Positions 38,127 through 49,639 of a stretch of 64,000 bases of DNA are shown here, one piece after another. The position numbers and the translations under genes were made by a program. Origin of the DNA: Lineus longissimus (lineage: Eukaryota; Nemertea; Pilidiophora; Heteronemertea; Lineidae); contig NC_088313.1 of NCBI RefSeq assembly GCF_910592395.1, forward strand, positions 1,490,501 to 1,554,500, given 5' to 3'. Position 1 is the stretch's first letter. Each line of letters begins with the position of its first letter. The notes below the pieces were generated by a model. That model was not told the DNA's origin. It made no database searches and was given only the letters and a program-made list of their open reading frames with translations.

Positions 38127-38829
38127 CTGCAGACCCAATTAGTGCCACCCGTCTCCACCTACCAACTGGCCAGGACCTCTGAAATCTGAATAAGTGAAAA
38201 TTGAAATTAACACGCTAACCATGGACAACAGCAATAACAACAAAACAAACACAGCATTGATCATTCACACTTCCAGCGCTCACTACCGCCCCCAGTGACC
38301 CCTCACCCTCCACCCACACGACCCCCACCACGCCCCCCCCCCCCCCCCACCCACACCCTCTCCCAATCCCATTAGATGAGTGGATGGACAAATGGTTCCT
38401 ATATAACTATCTTACAGGTATTTCAAATCATTTCGTCAACCCTTTGAGTGTTTCCTAGTTTGAGGAGATAGGGTGAGTACTTTTTTTCTTAAATTTTTTG
38501 AAAAAGTGGTCTTCGCCATTCAAATGTTAATGCTGACATTTCGACCAGGGTTCTCGGCCCGTTCAGAACGATTTCAGGTTTGTTTACATTTTGCATGTGC
38601 GCGCACGTGCACTTTAAATGACCCAAGAAACGACGTCACTCATTGGCTGAAATAGTTGGTGACAGCGCTACGTCACTACCGCCCTGTTCAGGAAGTTTTC
38701 AGAACAGACCGATTTGTCCTAGAAATTTGCTCCAAAACACACAATATGCCGCCCTGATCACCGATTGAGTAGTAACAAAATGTTGATTATTCCGTCCACG
38801 AACGTTGGTTAGTGAAATCTAGGTAGAAA

Positions 38830-38904
38830 ATGGAGTGGTTTTGCGAGAAACTGTTGACATTCCGACCCGTCCCAAACCAAAACAAACTGTGGTGGGGTTG
38901 GTAA
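38830..38904 (+). promoter_or_regulatory. 24-codon upstream ORF before the long-tailed GPCR
   Basis: An ATG in good context (aaaATGG) opens a 24-codon frame ending TGGGGTTGGTAA, just five bases before the receptor ATG at 38910. If transcribed it would force leaky scanning or reinitiation. No splice or promoter evidence was found. Confidence 0.4.
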
Positions 38905-38909
38905 AAAAC

Positions 38910-41714
38910 ATGGCTGCACCTGGTTCTGACATTTCTTCAGGAGAAACAAGTGGTTCTGTTGGAAATACCGGGATGTCATCCTTCACAGTCGACAATGGGA
39001 GCTTCATTGAGACGGGGGTCAGCCAAATGGCCACACGGGCAACCTTTCTGTCAATGTTTATCTTGACTGGATTTCTCGGAAACTGCATGTTGGTTGCCAC
39101 GATTGCGCAAAGCAAACGACTGAGAGTCTCCATGTTGAACCTTCACATCATCAGTATGGCTTCAGTAAACTTGGTAGACACTACATTGAACATGCCGTTA
39201 GTTCTTGGCTCGGCGATCACACAGACGTGGGATTACGGTGGATTCATATGCCAGTTAAATTCATTCTTTGTTCAAATGGTGAATATTGCGATGATACTTA
39301 GTTTATGCATGATGACGATGGATCGCTTTATAGCTGTGATAAACCCAGATAAGTACAAGGAACGGTTGAATCATCGGAATACTGTGATAGTGATAATATA
39401 CACGTGGGTGCAGGCGATAGTATTTTCTGTACCCATACTGACGGGGACAATACCTTCCAAAGCATTTTCCGCACGTTACCTTTGTTCGATTGCAGAAAAT
39501 GCTCCGTTGATTTACGTTTCTATAATATCCTGTTTCTCCATTCTGGTGCCAGTATTTCTGACTATTGTCTTCTTCATCGTGATAATCAGGTCTTGCATCC
39601 GTCAGAAGGTTCATGATCGAGACACTCTTGCTCAGAACAACTACACGAGTCGTGCTGGGGCGGAACAGAATATTTGGATAGAACTATATGGTGCACGGTA
39701 TGTTGGCCTTCTGTGTATTATGTGGGTGTTTCTAGTTGGTCCGTATGTGACTCTGAATTATGTAGAACAGTACAAAAACTCGGCTGAAACTGCAAAATTA
39801 CCAGCTTTTATTGCATTTACTTATGCGTGGGAAGTGGACTTGTCTTTCATGTGGATGAAACTAAGCTATGTTCTGATTCTGCCATTCTTTACATACATCT
39901 TGCGCAAAGAAGTATGGCAGAAAATCAAAGATCTTATCCTATGCCGTAAAAGTAATACCATCACTGATGGTGCACCTGGAAACACACCACCCAGTAGGCA
40001 AGATGTAGAGCAGGCTAAAGAATTGCGCTTAGTTCAGGTTCAACAAAACTCCTTTTCTCCACCGATTTTGTTTGCAATTGCTGATGGGTTGCATGTTATT
40101 AGAGATAATCGTATTCAAGATGAAATGTCCACTGAAATTTCGGAAGTGACAGAATCTACGGACGCTATGATTCTACGGGCAAAAAAGTGTGATGTAAATG
40201 CATCGCATGAATTTCTTCGTGGCGATGAGGATACTAGTGATTATGATTCCCAGTGTGATCCTTACTCCGTGTCCAATCCGATATCTGTGAAAGACCTGCC
40301 CGAGGATGCAAAACCTGCCTTCGAAATGACAGGACAACCTCAAGCAAAAGATTCAGCGATGCGCGTTAAGAAAGAATCAACTGACGAAGGAGTTGGTTCG
40401 CAGGAAACATACTCGTCAGACTATCCGCCAGGGAATATTTCAGATGATATTCCTGTTGATAGTGGTGCCAGTGCCCCTTTGAATAACTCTGGAAATAAAG
40501 AGAGTTGGAATGAGACATCCCAAAAAGAGAAGGCCGACTCTGGAATTGACTCCACCCAAAATACAAACGAGAAGGATAGAAAGAGGCATCGGAGACGAAG
40601 AACTAAGTCCTGTGAGGCTGAGGGCGTCACGAAAGTTGAGAAGTTTGAGAAAGATGAAGGTGGTCGGGGTGTTGGTTATAATGAGCCAACAGACAATTCC
40701 GTGGAGCCTGTCGATTCTGGTCGTGGTACTGTAGAGTTGAAAAAGATGAAACATAGAAAGCGTTCTGAAACTTTGGTTCCTGATCCGGTGGGGCAAAATA
40801 CTGAACAGGCTGAACCTGAGATAGTTGAAAAGACAGTTGTGGAAAGGTTGGTTGAAGATCAAGGGCCAGATAACCCTGAGGCTATTCCTAAAGCTCAGCC
40901 AAAGAAGAAGAAGAAAAGAAAAAATAAGAATCCTCTGAATCTGATTATGTTGCCGATATTACCACCTGTGCCACCAGACATGCCAGAACAACCAAGTATT
41001 GATGTGGATGATAATCCAGGTGGTTGTAAACAATGTCAGGTGAATCAGGGGGTTGAGGAATCTCTGTCTCAAAGCAAAAGACCTCCGCTCAGGTTGAAGC
41101 CTTTAGATATTACTCACAGTAGAAAAGACCTCAAACCTTCGCAGTCCCCTGTGATAAATCACGTTGATTCGAAGACTGAAAATGCATTGCAGGAAGCAAA
41201 TGATGTATTATTTGAAAAGAAACTAATACCAAACATAACATCGCGAACTGAGCAAAATCTTTCACCGATAAGAAGAAAGTCGGGTGAACGGTCAGTGAAT
41301 GGTTCTGCTAATGCAGACAGTTCTCTAATTCCTGGTCAAATGGACTTAGAACCAGAAAGTTCTAAAAAACAAAATGATGCAAGTAAGTTGCATAATTCAT
41401 ATCATTCGGATAACGTAGATTCTCTCAGTGCCGATCAGGTTGCTCAATCAAAAACGGATGTACCGTCAAAATACCATCGATCTGTGAGTGAAAACCATGT
41501 TCGTGTTCACTCGAATAATGACAGTGACACTGCACTTCTTAGTTCGAACACTTCTACTGATTTACATGAAATAAAGCAGGGGATGATGGCAGATGCTGTT
41601 CTGACGGGTGCATTTCCGAGACCGAAGAAGAGAAAGAAGAAGCGTGTCTTCATGTCGGAGAGTAGTCAGGATTTATTGTCGGTAGGGAGCACAACTGTTC
41701 AGCCTATCATGTGA
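38910..41714 (+). CDS. Atypical long-tailed class A-like orphan GPCR
   Basis: Single exon, 934 residues. I chose the ATG at 38910 (aacATGG); the frame is open upstream but only with a GTG. Seven hydrophobic segments run from about 43 to 330. Rhodopsin-like landmarks include GN in TM1 (N58), C114 paired with C192, W166 in TM4 and P214 in TM5. Many switch residues are altered: N87 for D2.50, DRF at 138-140, V276 for W6.48, and LPFFT at 324-328 for NPxxY. A possible palmitoylated Cys (C345) follows helix 8. The remaining roughly 590 residues are a hydrophilic, Ser/Glu-rich tail with basic clusters (PKKKKKRKNKN, RPKKRKKKR). N29 is a glycosylation site. It resembles orphan receptors generally; I cannot place it in a named subfamily. 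Confidence 0.9.
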   Translation: MAAPGSDISSGETSGSVGNTGMSSFTVDNGSFIETGVSQMATRATFLSMFILTGFLGNCMLVATIAQSKRLRVSMLNLHIISMASVNLVDTTLNMPLVLGSAITQTWDYGGFICQLNSFFVQMVNIAMILSLCMMTMDRFIAVINPDKYKERLNHRNTVIVIIYTWVQAIVFSVPILTGTIPSKAFSARYLCSIAENAPLIYVSIISCFSILVPVFLTIVFFIVIIRSCIRQKVHDRDTLAQNNYTSRAGAEQNIWIELYGARYVGLLCIMWVFLVGPYVTLNYVEQYKNSAETAKLPAFIAFTYAWEVDLSFMWMKLSYVLILPFFTYILRKEVWQKIKDLILCRKSNTITDGAPGNTPPSRQDVEQAKELRLVQVQQNSFSPPILFAIADGLHVIRDNRIQDEMSTEISEVTESTDAMILRAKKCDVNASHEFLRGDEDTSDYDSQCDPYSVSNPISVKDLPEDAKPAFEMTGQPQAKDSAMRVKKESTDEGVGSQETYSSDYPPGNISDDIPVDSGASAPLNNSGNKESWNETSQKEKADSGIDSTQNTNEKDRKRHRRRRTKSCEAEGVTKVEKFEKDEGGRGVGYNEPTDNSVEPVDSGRGTVELKKMKHRKRSETLVPDPVGQNTEQAEPEIVEKTVVERLVEDQGPDNPEAIPKAQPKKKKKRKNKNPLNLIMLPILPPVPPDMPEQPSIDVDDNPGGCKQCQVNQGVEESLSQSKRPPLRLKPLDITHSRKDLKPSQSPVINHVDSKTENALQEANDVLFEKKLIPNITSRTEQNLSPIRRKSGERSVNGSANADSSLIPGQMDLEPESSKKQNDASKLHNSYHSDNVDSLSADQVAQSKTDVPSKYHRSVSENHVRVHSNNDSDTALLSSNTSTDLHEIKQGMMADAVLTGAFPRPKKRKKKRVFMSESSQDLLSVGSTTVQPIM

Positions 41715-42582
41715 AAGACGTCTGGTGAGTAAGGTAATTGGTATACAGGCCTCTCAATCACATGATTCCTATACCGTATAACGGTGTAGGCCGTACAGGA
41801 TGTCCCCAAATTAGGTCTTTTTTTTTTTTTTTTTTTTTTTTTTAATAATATGACCCCCGAAGCGTTTTTTGGCTCCTAACATAACCAAATCTCATCCAAA
41901 TGGCCTTATTTTATAGTTTTACCCTAAAATTATGATTTTTCAGGTGTATGTGGTGATATCAGTCACTAACTTTGATTTATGACGTCGCTGTTCAGGCAAA
42001 TTGGCGCGATGAAATGTCCCCATATTAAGCTAAAAAGCAAAAAAACATGTCCCCCAAAATAGGCTAAAAAATACAGGGTGTAGAGGTCTCCACGTAATTG
42101 AAAGGCCTGGTACGGTATATACTTTGTGGACACATTTAGCTGGTTTTGGTGTATCTGTTTCACATAATTGGCAATTGCACGTAATAATAGGCCTTTTGTA
42201 TGTACAGGTGCCCTTCAACCGGCTAAACAGCGTTGACACAGTATCTGCATGTATCAGCAATATTTTTGGTATCGGGCGTGACAGAATCAGATATTGTCAT
42301 GTGGTTATTCGGAATATGGAGAAATATATTGCAACTTAACAAATTTATGTTGTAAAGGTTGTCAATTGGTGTCATGTGGTGTAGGCTGGGTGTGAGTGTT
42401 AAGTGTCATATGCTATTCAAAAAGTGCAAAACCATCCGCCATTTTTTTTTAGGGTTTTCCAACTACATACTATAATGCAGCCTGTAGTGTTGGGTTCCAA
42501 GCCAATCCAGGGACACCAGAAAACCGCCAGGCTGCCCCTAACACATGCAACAGCTTGGTGAAAAAAGGGAGAGCGCTAATAT

Positions 42583-42770
42583 GTGACCCGTCACAGCAAA
42601 ACCAGGCGCATGTCGCTCTGAGCTTGGCAGCTTGAGACGGACTGTTTGTTCATTTCACTGTTGTCTGCCTTTTGTGAAATATGAGCACATCAATTTCTTC
42701 CATTATCTCCTGGTGTCATTTAGGCTCATCTTCTGTGCGACAAGCGCCTTGTTTCGCTGTGACGGGTCAC
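42583..42770. mobile_element. Foldback MITE, family F2, copy 2
   Basis: 188 bp, ends gtgacccgtcacagcaaaac and gctgtgacgggtcac, orientation opposite to 27662-27849. Flanks do not show a clean 4-bp duplication. Confidence 0.82.
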
Positions 42771-43050
42771 AATCACAAATGCTCCACACTGGCACTGAAG
42801 CAACTTCTTTCCATATCTTTTGTTGCTTGGGTGACCTCACAGTCACACTACACTTACACCTACATCAATGCATCTGTAATGTTCAATAACCTGCTGTCCT
42901 TGAAATGAACTTTCCATAGGTTCATGGTCTCTATCACCTTATTGCTTATTCATTGTCATTAGAGTCGCTCGATAATGTGATGGTGTTGCACTCGTTTATT
43001 GGATTTAATTGTTGGTTGCATTCATTGCCATTGGTGGCTTATGGGACTTA

Positions 43051-43415
43051 ATGCAAGTATCAATTCGTTTCTTGTACCCCCCCTCCTCAAGGGTAGTTAA
43101 GCTATCACCACTAATCTTTGCCGATGCTTGAGTAGTATTTATTTTTCCTTTAGTGAAAATTTGGCGAAGCTGGAAAGAATAAGGATGCTAATGTGTCGAT
43201 GTCTTGTCGAACATACAGCCTTACCCAGTAGAATTAGTTCGGTTACTTTATATGACGGTGATAACTGATATATTGTTGATGGTGATGTCTTGACGAAAGA
43301 AAAAGTAGCATTGGTGAAAAAAGGGTGATGCTTGAGCCTTAAGATGTCGTTATAGGGTGATAAGGTGTCGTACCCTTGAGGAGGGGGGGTACAAGACACG
43401 AATTGATACTTGCAT
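43051..43415. mobile_element. 365-bp element with 45-bp inverted ends
   Basis: The left end atgcaagtatcaattcg...ctcctcaagggta (43051-43095) matches the inverted right end (43370-43415) with one mismatch. The minus-strand ORF inside (43139-43447) has no motif. Not seen elsewhere in the window. Confidence 0.85.
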
Positions 43416-43528
43416 AAGGTTTCATTCATCCTCTCAATCCAATTCAATTCAATCAGTTAAGTGTAACAAAAATCAATATGCGTAACACTGGCACTATTAG
43501 CAGCTAAACACTATGGTAGTTTCAGTTA

Positions 43529-44100
43529 GGCGAGACTTTTTTTATTTGTTGGTGCTCGAATCCGCCGACCTCCCGTTGTACGAAATAAGAATAAAAAAAA
43601 TTTTATATCTAGCCAGTCTCGGATCCGCCGATTCGAACATAACCGATCTTGCAAAAAAAAAATTTTGTATTTAATTTTGAGCTCCGACAGTAACTTAAAT
43701 GATCGAAAATATTTTTTTCAAAATCAAAATTCAACATGATTGAATTAAAATTAGCTTCGTCGGATTGATCATTCGAATCGAAAGTGCGAATGCCAGACCA
43801 GCTCTGCCAGACCTAGACTGGTTCTTGTCCTTTCCTAATGCATCCACAGTAGATATTATGACGAGAACCAGTCTATTGTTATGAGTCTGGCTGCTGACTG
43901 TTCAATGTGTGAAAATGCACTACTTTTTTTAGGAAAAAATTTTATTTTTATCCTTCCCTCCGACTTTGAGAAATCCTATCAATTTTTCGAGACCATGAAA
44001 TCTTTGGAAAAAAACATTTTTTTTTGTTTTTGTTTTTCGTCCTCCTCAAAAATATATTCCTCCAAAAATCCGAGCACCAAGTAATAAAAAAAGTCTCGCC
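43529..44100. mobile_element. Harbinger-like MITE, GGCGAGAC ends, TTA target
   Basis: 572 bp. Left end ggcgagactttttttatttg, right end on the minus strand ggcgagactttttttattac; TTA flanks both sides (43526-43528 and 44101-44103). A 3-bp TTA target is characteristic of PIF/Harbinger elements. The inner part contains a second inverted pair (agactggttctt and gagaaccagtct). Non-coding. Confidence 0.82.
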
Positions 44101-44541
44101 TTAGGACATTTTGACTCCCTCAAGAAGATGTCAGTCCTGTGAATTACTAAAACCGAAATACTTGAACCATGGCCACCGTCAAAAGGGTGCTTTTTCATAT
44201 AAAAAGTAAAAGAAGTGTGACCACTTTTTATAATACTTACTCTACCTTTTTGGCTCACCGCAGCCATAATTGTTATATGTCGCGGAGACAGTAATTGCTC
44301 GTTTGTGGGCTGTTTTTGAAGGTGTCAGAAAGTGTTAGACATAGTCCGTCCATTATGTAACTTTGCTAAATGTATTAGCGATTGCCACACACTTTTCATA
44401 TTACAGTGCGATCATCATTCAATATTTATTGAATATTTCGTTATCCGTGGGGGTTATCTCAGAGTCACATTAACACGGACGTGGGTGACTGGTCTCTCTG
44501 TGTTGTTTCATAAGCATCTGCATTGGTGTGTATCTGCATAT

Positions 44542-44762
44542 GTGACCCGCTCTACCAAAACTAGGCGCTTGTCGCATCTGAACTCGACAGGTTGATACGG
44601 ACTTGTTGTTCATTTCCCTATTGTAGACCTTTTGTGAAATCTATTACAAACTGATTTGGTCACATTTCACAAAAGGTCTACAATAGGGAAATGAACAACA
44701 AGTCCGTATCAACCTGTCAAGTTCAGATGCGACAAGCGCCTAGTTTTGGTAGAGCGGGTCAC
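44542..44762. mobile_element. Palindromic foldback MITE, family F1, copy 3
   Basis: 221 bp, flanked by atat on both sides. The central loop is in the opposite orientation to the other two copies, so it inserted in reverse. Confidence 0.95.
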
Positions 44763-47002
44763 ATATTTTTGGTACAAGGGGGGTCCTGACCTCCTAGCTC
44801 ACAGTCACAATGTACATGCAATCCACGAAGTCACGTCACCTCCGTGTTAATCGCTTGATATTGTGTGACTGACTTCGTATCTCAGAGTCAGGCATGCAGA
44901 TTTCAAAGTTTTCTGGGGACAGACCTCCTCATGACTGTGTGCCTGCGGTCAACTTTCAGAGACTATCGTTACTGACGTTTTTTTCCCTTGTGGTTGTCTC
45001 TCTCACACAAAAATATAGTATAGTGTCATCCTTGACGTCCCAGGCCGAGCTTGGTTGAATGTGCATTCAATCGTATGATCAGGAATACATGTAAATAAAT
45101 TTAGATTTGCTATTGAAACGGTATTGGAAAAGGTTCATTGTCGGCCTATCGAGAGCGGAAAAAATGTATCGCTAATTTTACTAATAATAGTAATATTGGG
45201 TCTATTTAAAATTTGGTCTGGGCTTCTTCAAAAGTAAATGCCTTTGTTCTTTTGGGCCACTGTGTGAAAACTACTGAGCGAATTACCTAAGAAGTTTGGT
45301 GTTCTTAAATCTGTTCGAAGATTTTCAAAACTGTCTGTTTTCCCACTTTTCCCCCAATGTGACAGTATGTGGATCATTCAGCCAGAGCCAGTCACATACA
45401 CGTACTGACGTCGTGAATTGCCTTGAACCTGCACACGCACTTTTCAGTATTCAGGGTCAGATTGTGTCCACAAACTGAACCAAATCATTGATACAATCGT
45501 AGAGTATTTGCAGTAAATACATTAAGTTCTTAAAATCTGGGTAAGAATTCCCTGAGTCGGTTTACCAAAGGGCCTTAATACATGTAACAGTCATGGTTTA
45601 TTAGTCTACCGATACATAACTGGGGAAAGTCGGTAAATACTAGGCCTGATATGGTTACATCACAAATTGGCCTTTTTATGTTGAAATGCCCATGCTTTTG
45701 GCTGTATTTTGTAGTGTATGGATGTGTATGTGGTGGAAAGGTTATTTTAAACTCAAATCAGAGCATGAACTTTATAAAAGAATTTTATGATGCATAAGCC
45801 TAAATTTAAAAAATAATGTTCTGTAGGTAATTTACCCCAAGTGGCTTTACATGTACTTTGAATTCTAGGTAGGCCTTCACAGAGTCATTATCCAAAAATG
45901 TTAGTTTAAATAGGGTTTGAAAATTATAAAGTGTTGACATGGGGCCCTTATTCAAACCCAACAAGAACAAAAAAACATTTTTAAATTTCTTTCTTTTTTG
46001 GTCTCTCAGAAAGAACATTTCAATGTCACAGAATATATTTTTCTGTTCAGCTCGATGGTCTGTACCTTGGCCATAAGAAACTAATGCTGCATTTTGCATG
46101 TTAAAAAGCATTCATGCTTTCATTACCTCATGAAGCGAACCATTGGAATAAAGGGTCTTTAAAATAGTTACTCTCGCTCCAATGAGCTGTGACTATAGGG
46201 AAATTGGTTCTGGCTGTGCACATTTGTCTGGTGATATAAAAATATCCATATTCTTTTGTTTCACTAACAGTATGCCTACATTTACTGGTGTTAATAGTGT
46301 ATGCTGTAAAACTTCTTTATTTGCCTCCATGGATTTTTATCGTCCCAGGGCAGTTGGCTTTCCGAAAATAGCCCATAGAATTATGTTCGTAGGGAAAGCC
46401 AATAAATGACAGGTATTGTGTAAAAGGTGTAGAACATGAATTGCAATGATGCATCCTGTTGCGATTATTTTAGACATGCAGAATATTTACAGACTAAAAA
46501 CCCATTAACACATCTTTCACCTTTTAAAATCCCAAAGTCTTTAGTTCAATGTTGTCTTTTTCTTTGGTCTACAGGCGTAATCTCACTGAGTACTCGGTTC
46601 TGTAGTCCCGTCAAAGCCTGTACACTGTGTAGGCCTACATTTTATGCTAGAGACAATAACGTTTTTGAGGAAATTGCCAAGGGGGTCAACGGATTATTCA
46701 GATGTGGTTCATTTTGATTGCTTTTCTTGGCTTTGAACCATTTGTTTGGTATGTGAATTCCCTTGAGACCTGCTTGAAGAGCTCCATTTTATCTCATTGA
46801 TGTGAAGGTGTTGCAGTACAGTACAGTAGAACCTTTATTTTGATAAATTATTTATAAAGCATTTTTGGTGTATCAAATGTCTAATTCTAATGAAATTGCT
46901 ATCGACATTTTGAGACATGCTCCTTACTTAAAACTGTACAGGATTCAGTTGATTTCATAAATCTTTTTACATACAATGTACATGTATTACACTTACAGTA
47001 AT
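44763..47002. other. AT-rich downstream region of the long-tailed GPCR
   Basis: No coding region recognised. Composition resembles a long 3' UTR or intergenic DNA. I cannot tell which without transcripts. Confidence 0.45.
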
Positions 47003-47183
47003 GACAGTGGAACCTCCCTGAATGGACACCTTTGTTTATAAGGACATCCTCTCTCTTGAGGACAGTGGCTTTGGTCCCAAATGGGTAGTTTCTATACTAT
47101 TTGACCTCTGTAATCAGTCCACCTCCCTATTATGGACAACTTTTGTCAGCCTAATGGTGTTCTTATTAGAGAGGTTTGGCTGT
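47003..47183. mobile_element. Degenerate relative of the 9.4-kb MITE
   Basis: Begins acagtggaacctccctgaat and ends ttagagaggtttggctgta, with inverted gaggaca/tgtcc phrases inside, as in 9380-9548 read from the other side. More decayed than that copy. Confidence 0.55.
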
Positions 47184-47886
47184 AAATGAAAGTTGAGATT
47201 GCATAATACCAAGTAATCTTGCCAGTCTTTATGAAGTATTTGATGTATAACATGAATTGTGATACTTTGTTCTTGGGCAAACTTTGTTTATATCAAATAA
47301 ATGTTGGTTGATGTAACGAATTATTTTGTCGAAACCTGGATTCAGTTCTATGAAAGGTGTCAAAATATGAAAAAAGGCAGGAAAATGTGGCCGTTTACAG
47401 AATCTAACTATTCACAATAAACAGCCTCGTATTTGCCGGGTAAATAAACAGCCTCGTATTTGATGTTTAAGGCAAGCCATAAATGTCATGGTTCAGATTC
47501 AGTATTTACCGTCCTCCTTTTCAACTATTGTCCTTTTATCAAAAATAGTATTAGAATTTTAGTTTATACCTCACATGTTACATGTTTGCATACCGACGAA
47601 TGTATTTTTCAAAATCAGATGTCTAGAAATATATTCGTCACCGTCCACAGTATATTGTGCTCAGTTTTTGCAGGGCTAAGATGCTGTAGTGCTATAGTAT
47701 GAGGTCTTCTTGTCCTCTCTAAGCAATGTGTTAAGTGTACTTTTCTATGTTTAAATGTTTAATGCACGATATATTCTGTGAAGTATTCATAAATTTTCCG
47801 TCCATATTTACAGTGCAACAGCATGCACACAATAAGTACATGTACTACTCGCAAGTATCGATTATTGTAACTACGCAAAACATTGG

Positions 47887-48052
47887 GGGCCGAATTTACG
47901 AAGGGTGTTTAAGAGTTAGACGCGTGTAAATTCTACATAATCAGTTTCAGGGCCTAATGCGGTTTTCATGAAGAAACCCTGCAAGGCCCTGACTCTGTCT
48001 ATTCAGACATTAAACGCTGTTTTAAGCTAAACACCCTTTGTAAATTCGGCCC
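47887..48052. mobile_element. Foldback MITE with GGGCCGAATTTACGAAGGGT ends
   Basis: 166 bp with arms of about 25 bp (gggccgaatttacgaagggt... and its inverse ...accctttgtaaattcggccc) differing by one base. A second inner inverted pair is cagggcc/ggccctg. No target duplication seen. Confidence 0.82.
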
Positions 48053-48417
48053 TAGATGTTCAACATCTTGAAAGTTGTCACTGAAGTTTTGAACAATTGT
48101 TCGTGGGATTTCAGAGGAGTCTTAAAAACTGTTTTTTCTTATTTTACTGGAAAATATCTGTCCTTCTAATTATTGTGATTTGGTCACTGTATATACATGC
48201 TTCCCGAAATTGGTGGCTTGCATTGGAACTAACTTTTTCCCCCTTGTCCGTCATCAAAAGCATTCAAGTGTGTTGGTCAACCATGACTATCTCCTTTGTC
48301 CCTCCACCATAAGGCCTAGTTTCCCCTTATGACATCACTATTTCGGACACTCGGCGCCCCATTTCTGGAAAGGTGTATATATACAGAGACTTCTCCAATC
48401 AAAATGTGTAACATGAG

Positions 48418-48423
48418 AATAAA
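48418..48423 (+). terminator. Candidate polyadenylation signal
   Basis: AATAAA followed within 35 bases by a GT/T-rich tract (ccggtatttttttccgtgtt), a good cleavage-site context. A second AATAAA is at 48859-48864. Either could end a long transcript from the GPCR at 38.9 kb, but nothing here proves the link. Confidence 0.35.
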
Positions 48424-49111
48424 ACATTGCCTGTTTTCCGGTATTTTTTTCCGTGTTTATTGTTAAGATTAAGGTTGTCCCTGACTTTAAGCTACATGTA
48501 GTGCTGGTAGATAAAATGGTGGAACAGCCATAAAAGTTGTTAAGATCAAATCAAAAAGAACATATTTCCAAATATTGATATATTTATCATTGTTCAAGAG
48601 CAAATCTGATGCCCGTGTATATATATATTTGTTATGTATTTATTTGTAAATTTGTAAATTCAGGACCACTGATTCACTGGCTTGGGTGCAATGCCACCTT
48701 TCTTATACATGTATTATTAATGTAAATAAGATTTTTTCACATTTGTTGTACATGTATTGCAAGAACTTTTTTAGTATCCATGATATTTATTTCTTTTTGT
48801 TGAAAACAAATTTGAATAACGTGTGATTGTGTTTTGTATACGATATCTTTTTGTATGCAATAAAATTCAAATTGAATTGAAAGCTTGTATATTTCATTCA
48901 TTGTTCCCCTAACCATGTTAATTGTTTTTGACTTGTTGAGGCTGGGGCATTGAGCCCATTGAGAAAACAAGAGGATCGCTCTCCTTGACATGCTTGATGC
49001 ATTGAGGCTTGATGTCTTATGGCCTCAAAATGGCCCAGTACGAGTATAGCATCCTCAAATACCGTCCTCGTATTATGTTACTTGGCTGGGTCATTTGAAG
49101 ACAATTTAAAT

Positions 49112-49476
49112 AGCATTCCGCGAAGATGAGGTCACTGTAGCTGCTGCCCTCTATTTCCCCATCGCTGAATTACAGGCAATGTCGAACAAACATGCGGTTT
49201 CGTAATGGATTCAGGCTTTCTAGCAAGGGCAGTTAGATTCAATCTGGCACATGTCCGAGTGTTGGAAATACTTCATAATTGTTCTGAATATTTCTCTCTC
49301 TGACTCTATGGTATCATTCATGCTAAAAACAATGCAGGGTCAAAGATAATTGACTTTGAAATAAGCTCAAATGCGTAGAAATAAGTGTCGATGTCCGACT
49401 GTCACGTGACTAAAACGTCATCAATATCTTATGCAAATGACCTTGTGAGCTATAAATAGTAACTTCGCGGAATGCT
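49112..49476 (+). mobile_element. MITE family A, copy 2
   Basis: 365 bp, same ends as 16469-16835 and AT on both sides. Its CRE-like site is changed (tgaggtca), while gtcacgtgac, atgcaaat and tataaata are present. Confidence 0.93.
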
Positions 49477-49583
49477 ATTTGCGCCTCTCACAACCAGTCT
49501 GACTTCCGGACAAAGATGAGTTGTCTGAAAGTTGAGCCATGTCAAAATATGTACAGGAAAGAATTAATAACGACTAAATTGAT

Positions 49584-49634
49584 TAACTATATCTTCAGGG
49601 AGGTGTATCATCCACCTCCCTGAAGACATAGTTA
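49584..49634. repeat. 51-bp hairpin, 22-bp stem
   Basis: Arms taactatatcttcagggagg + tg and its inverse differ at one base that would still pair as G-U in RNA on one strand. The loop is seven bases. Possible attenuated foldback or small RNA hairpin. Confidence 0.85.
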
Positions 49635-49639
49635 GGCTG

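Noticed and set aside
38835-38909. N-terminal extension of the GPCR from 38835
   Set aside because: That codon is GTG, not ATG; the first in-frame ATG with good context is at 38910.
39303-40862. Minus-strand ORFs inside the long-tailed GPCR
   Set aside because: Antisense shadows of a strongly supported coding frame, with no motif.
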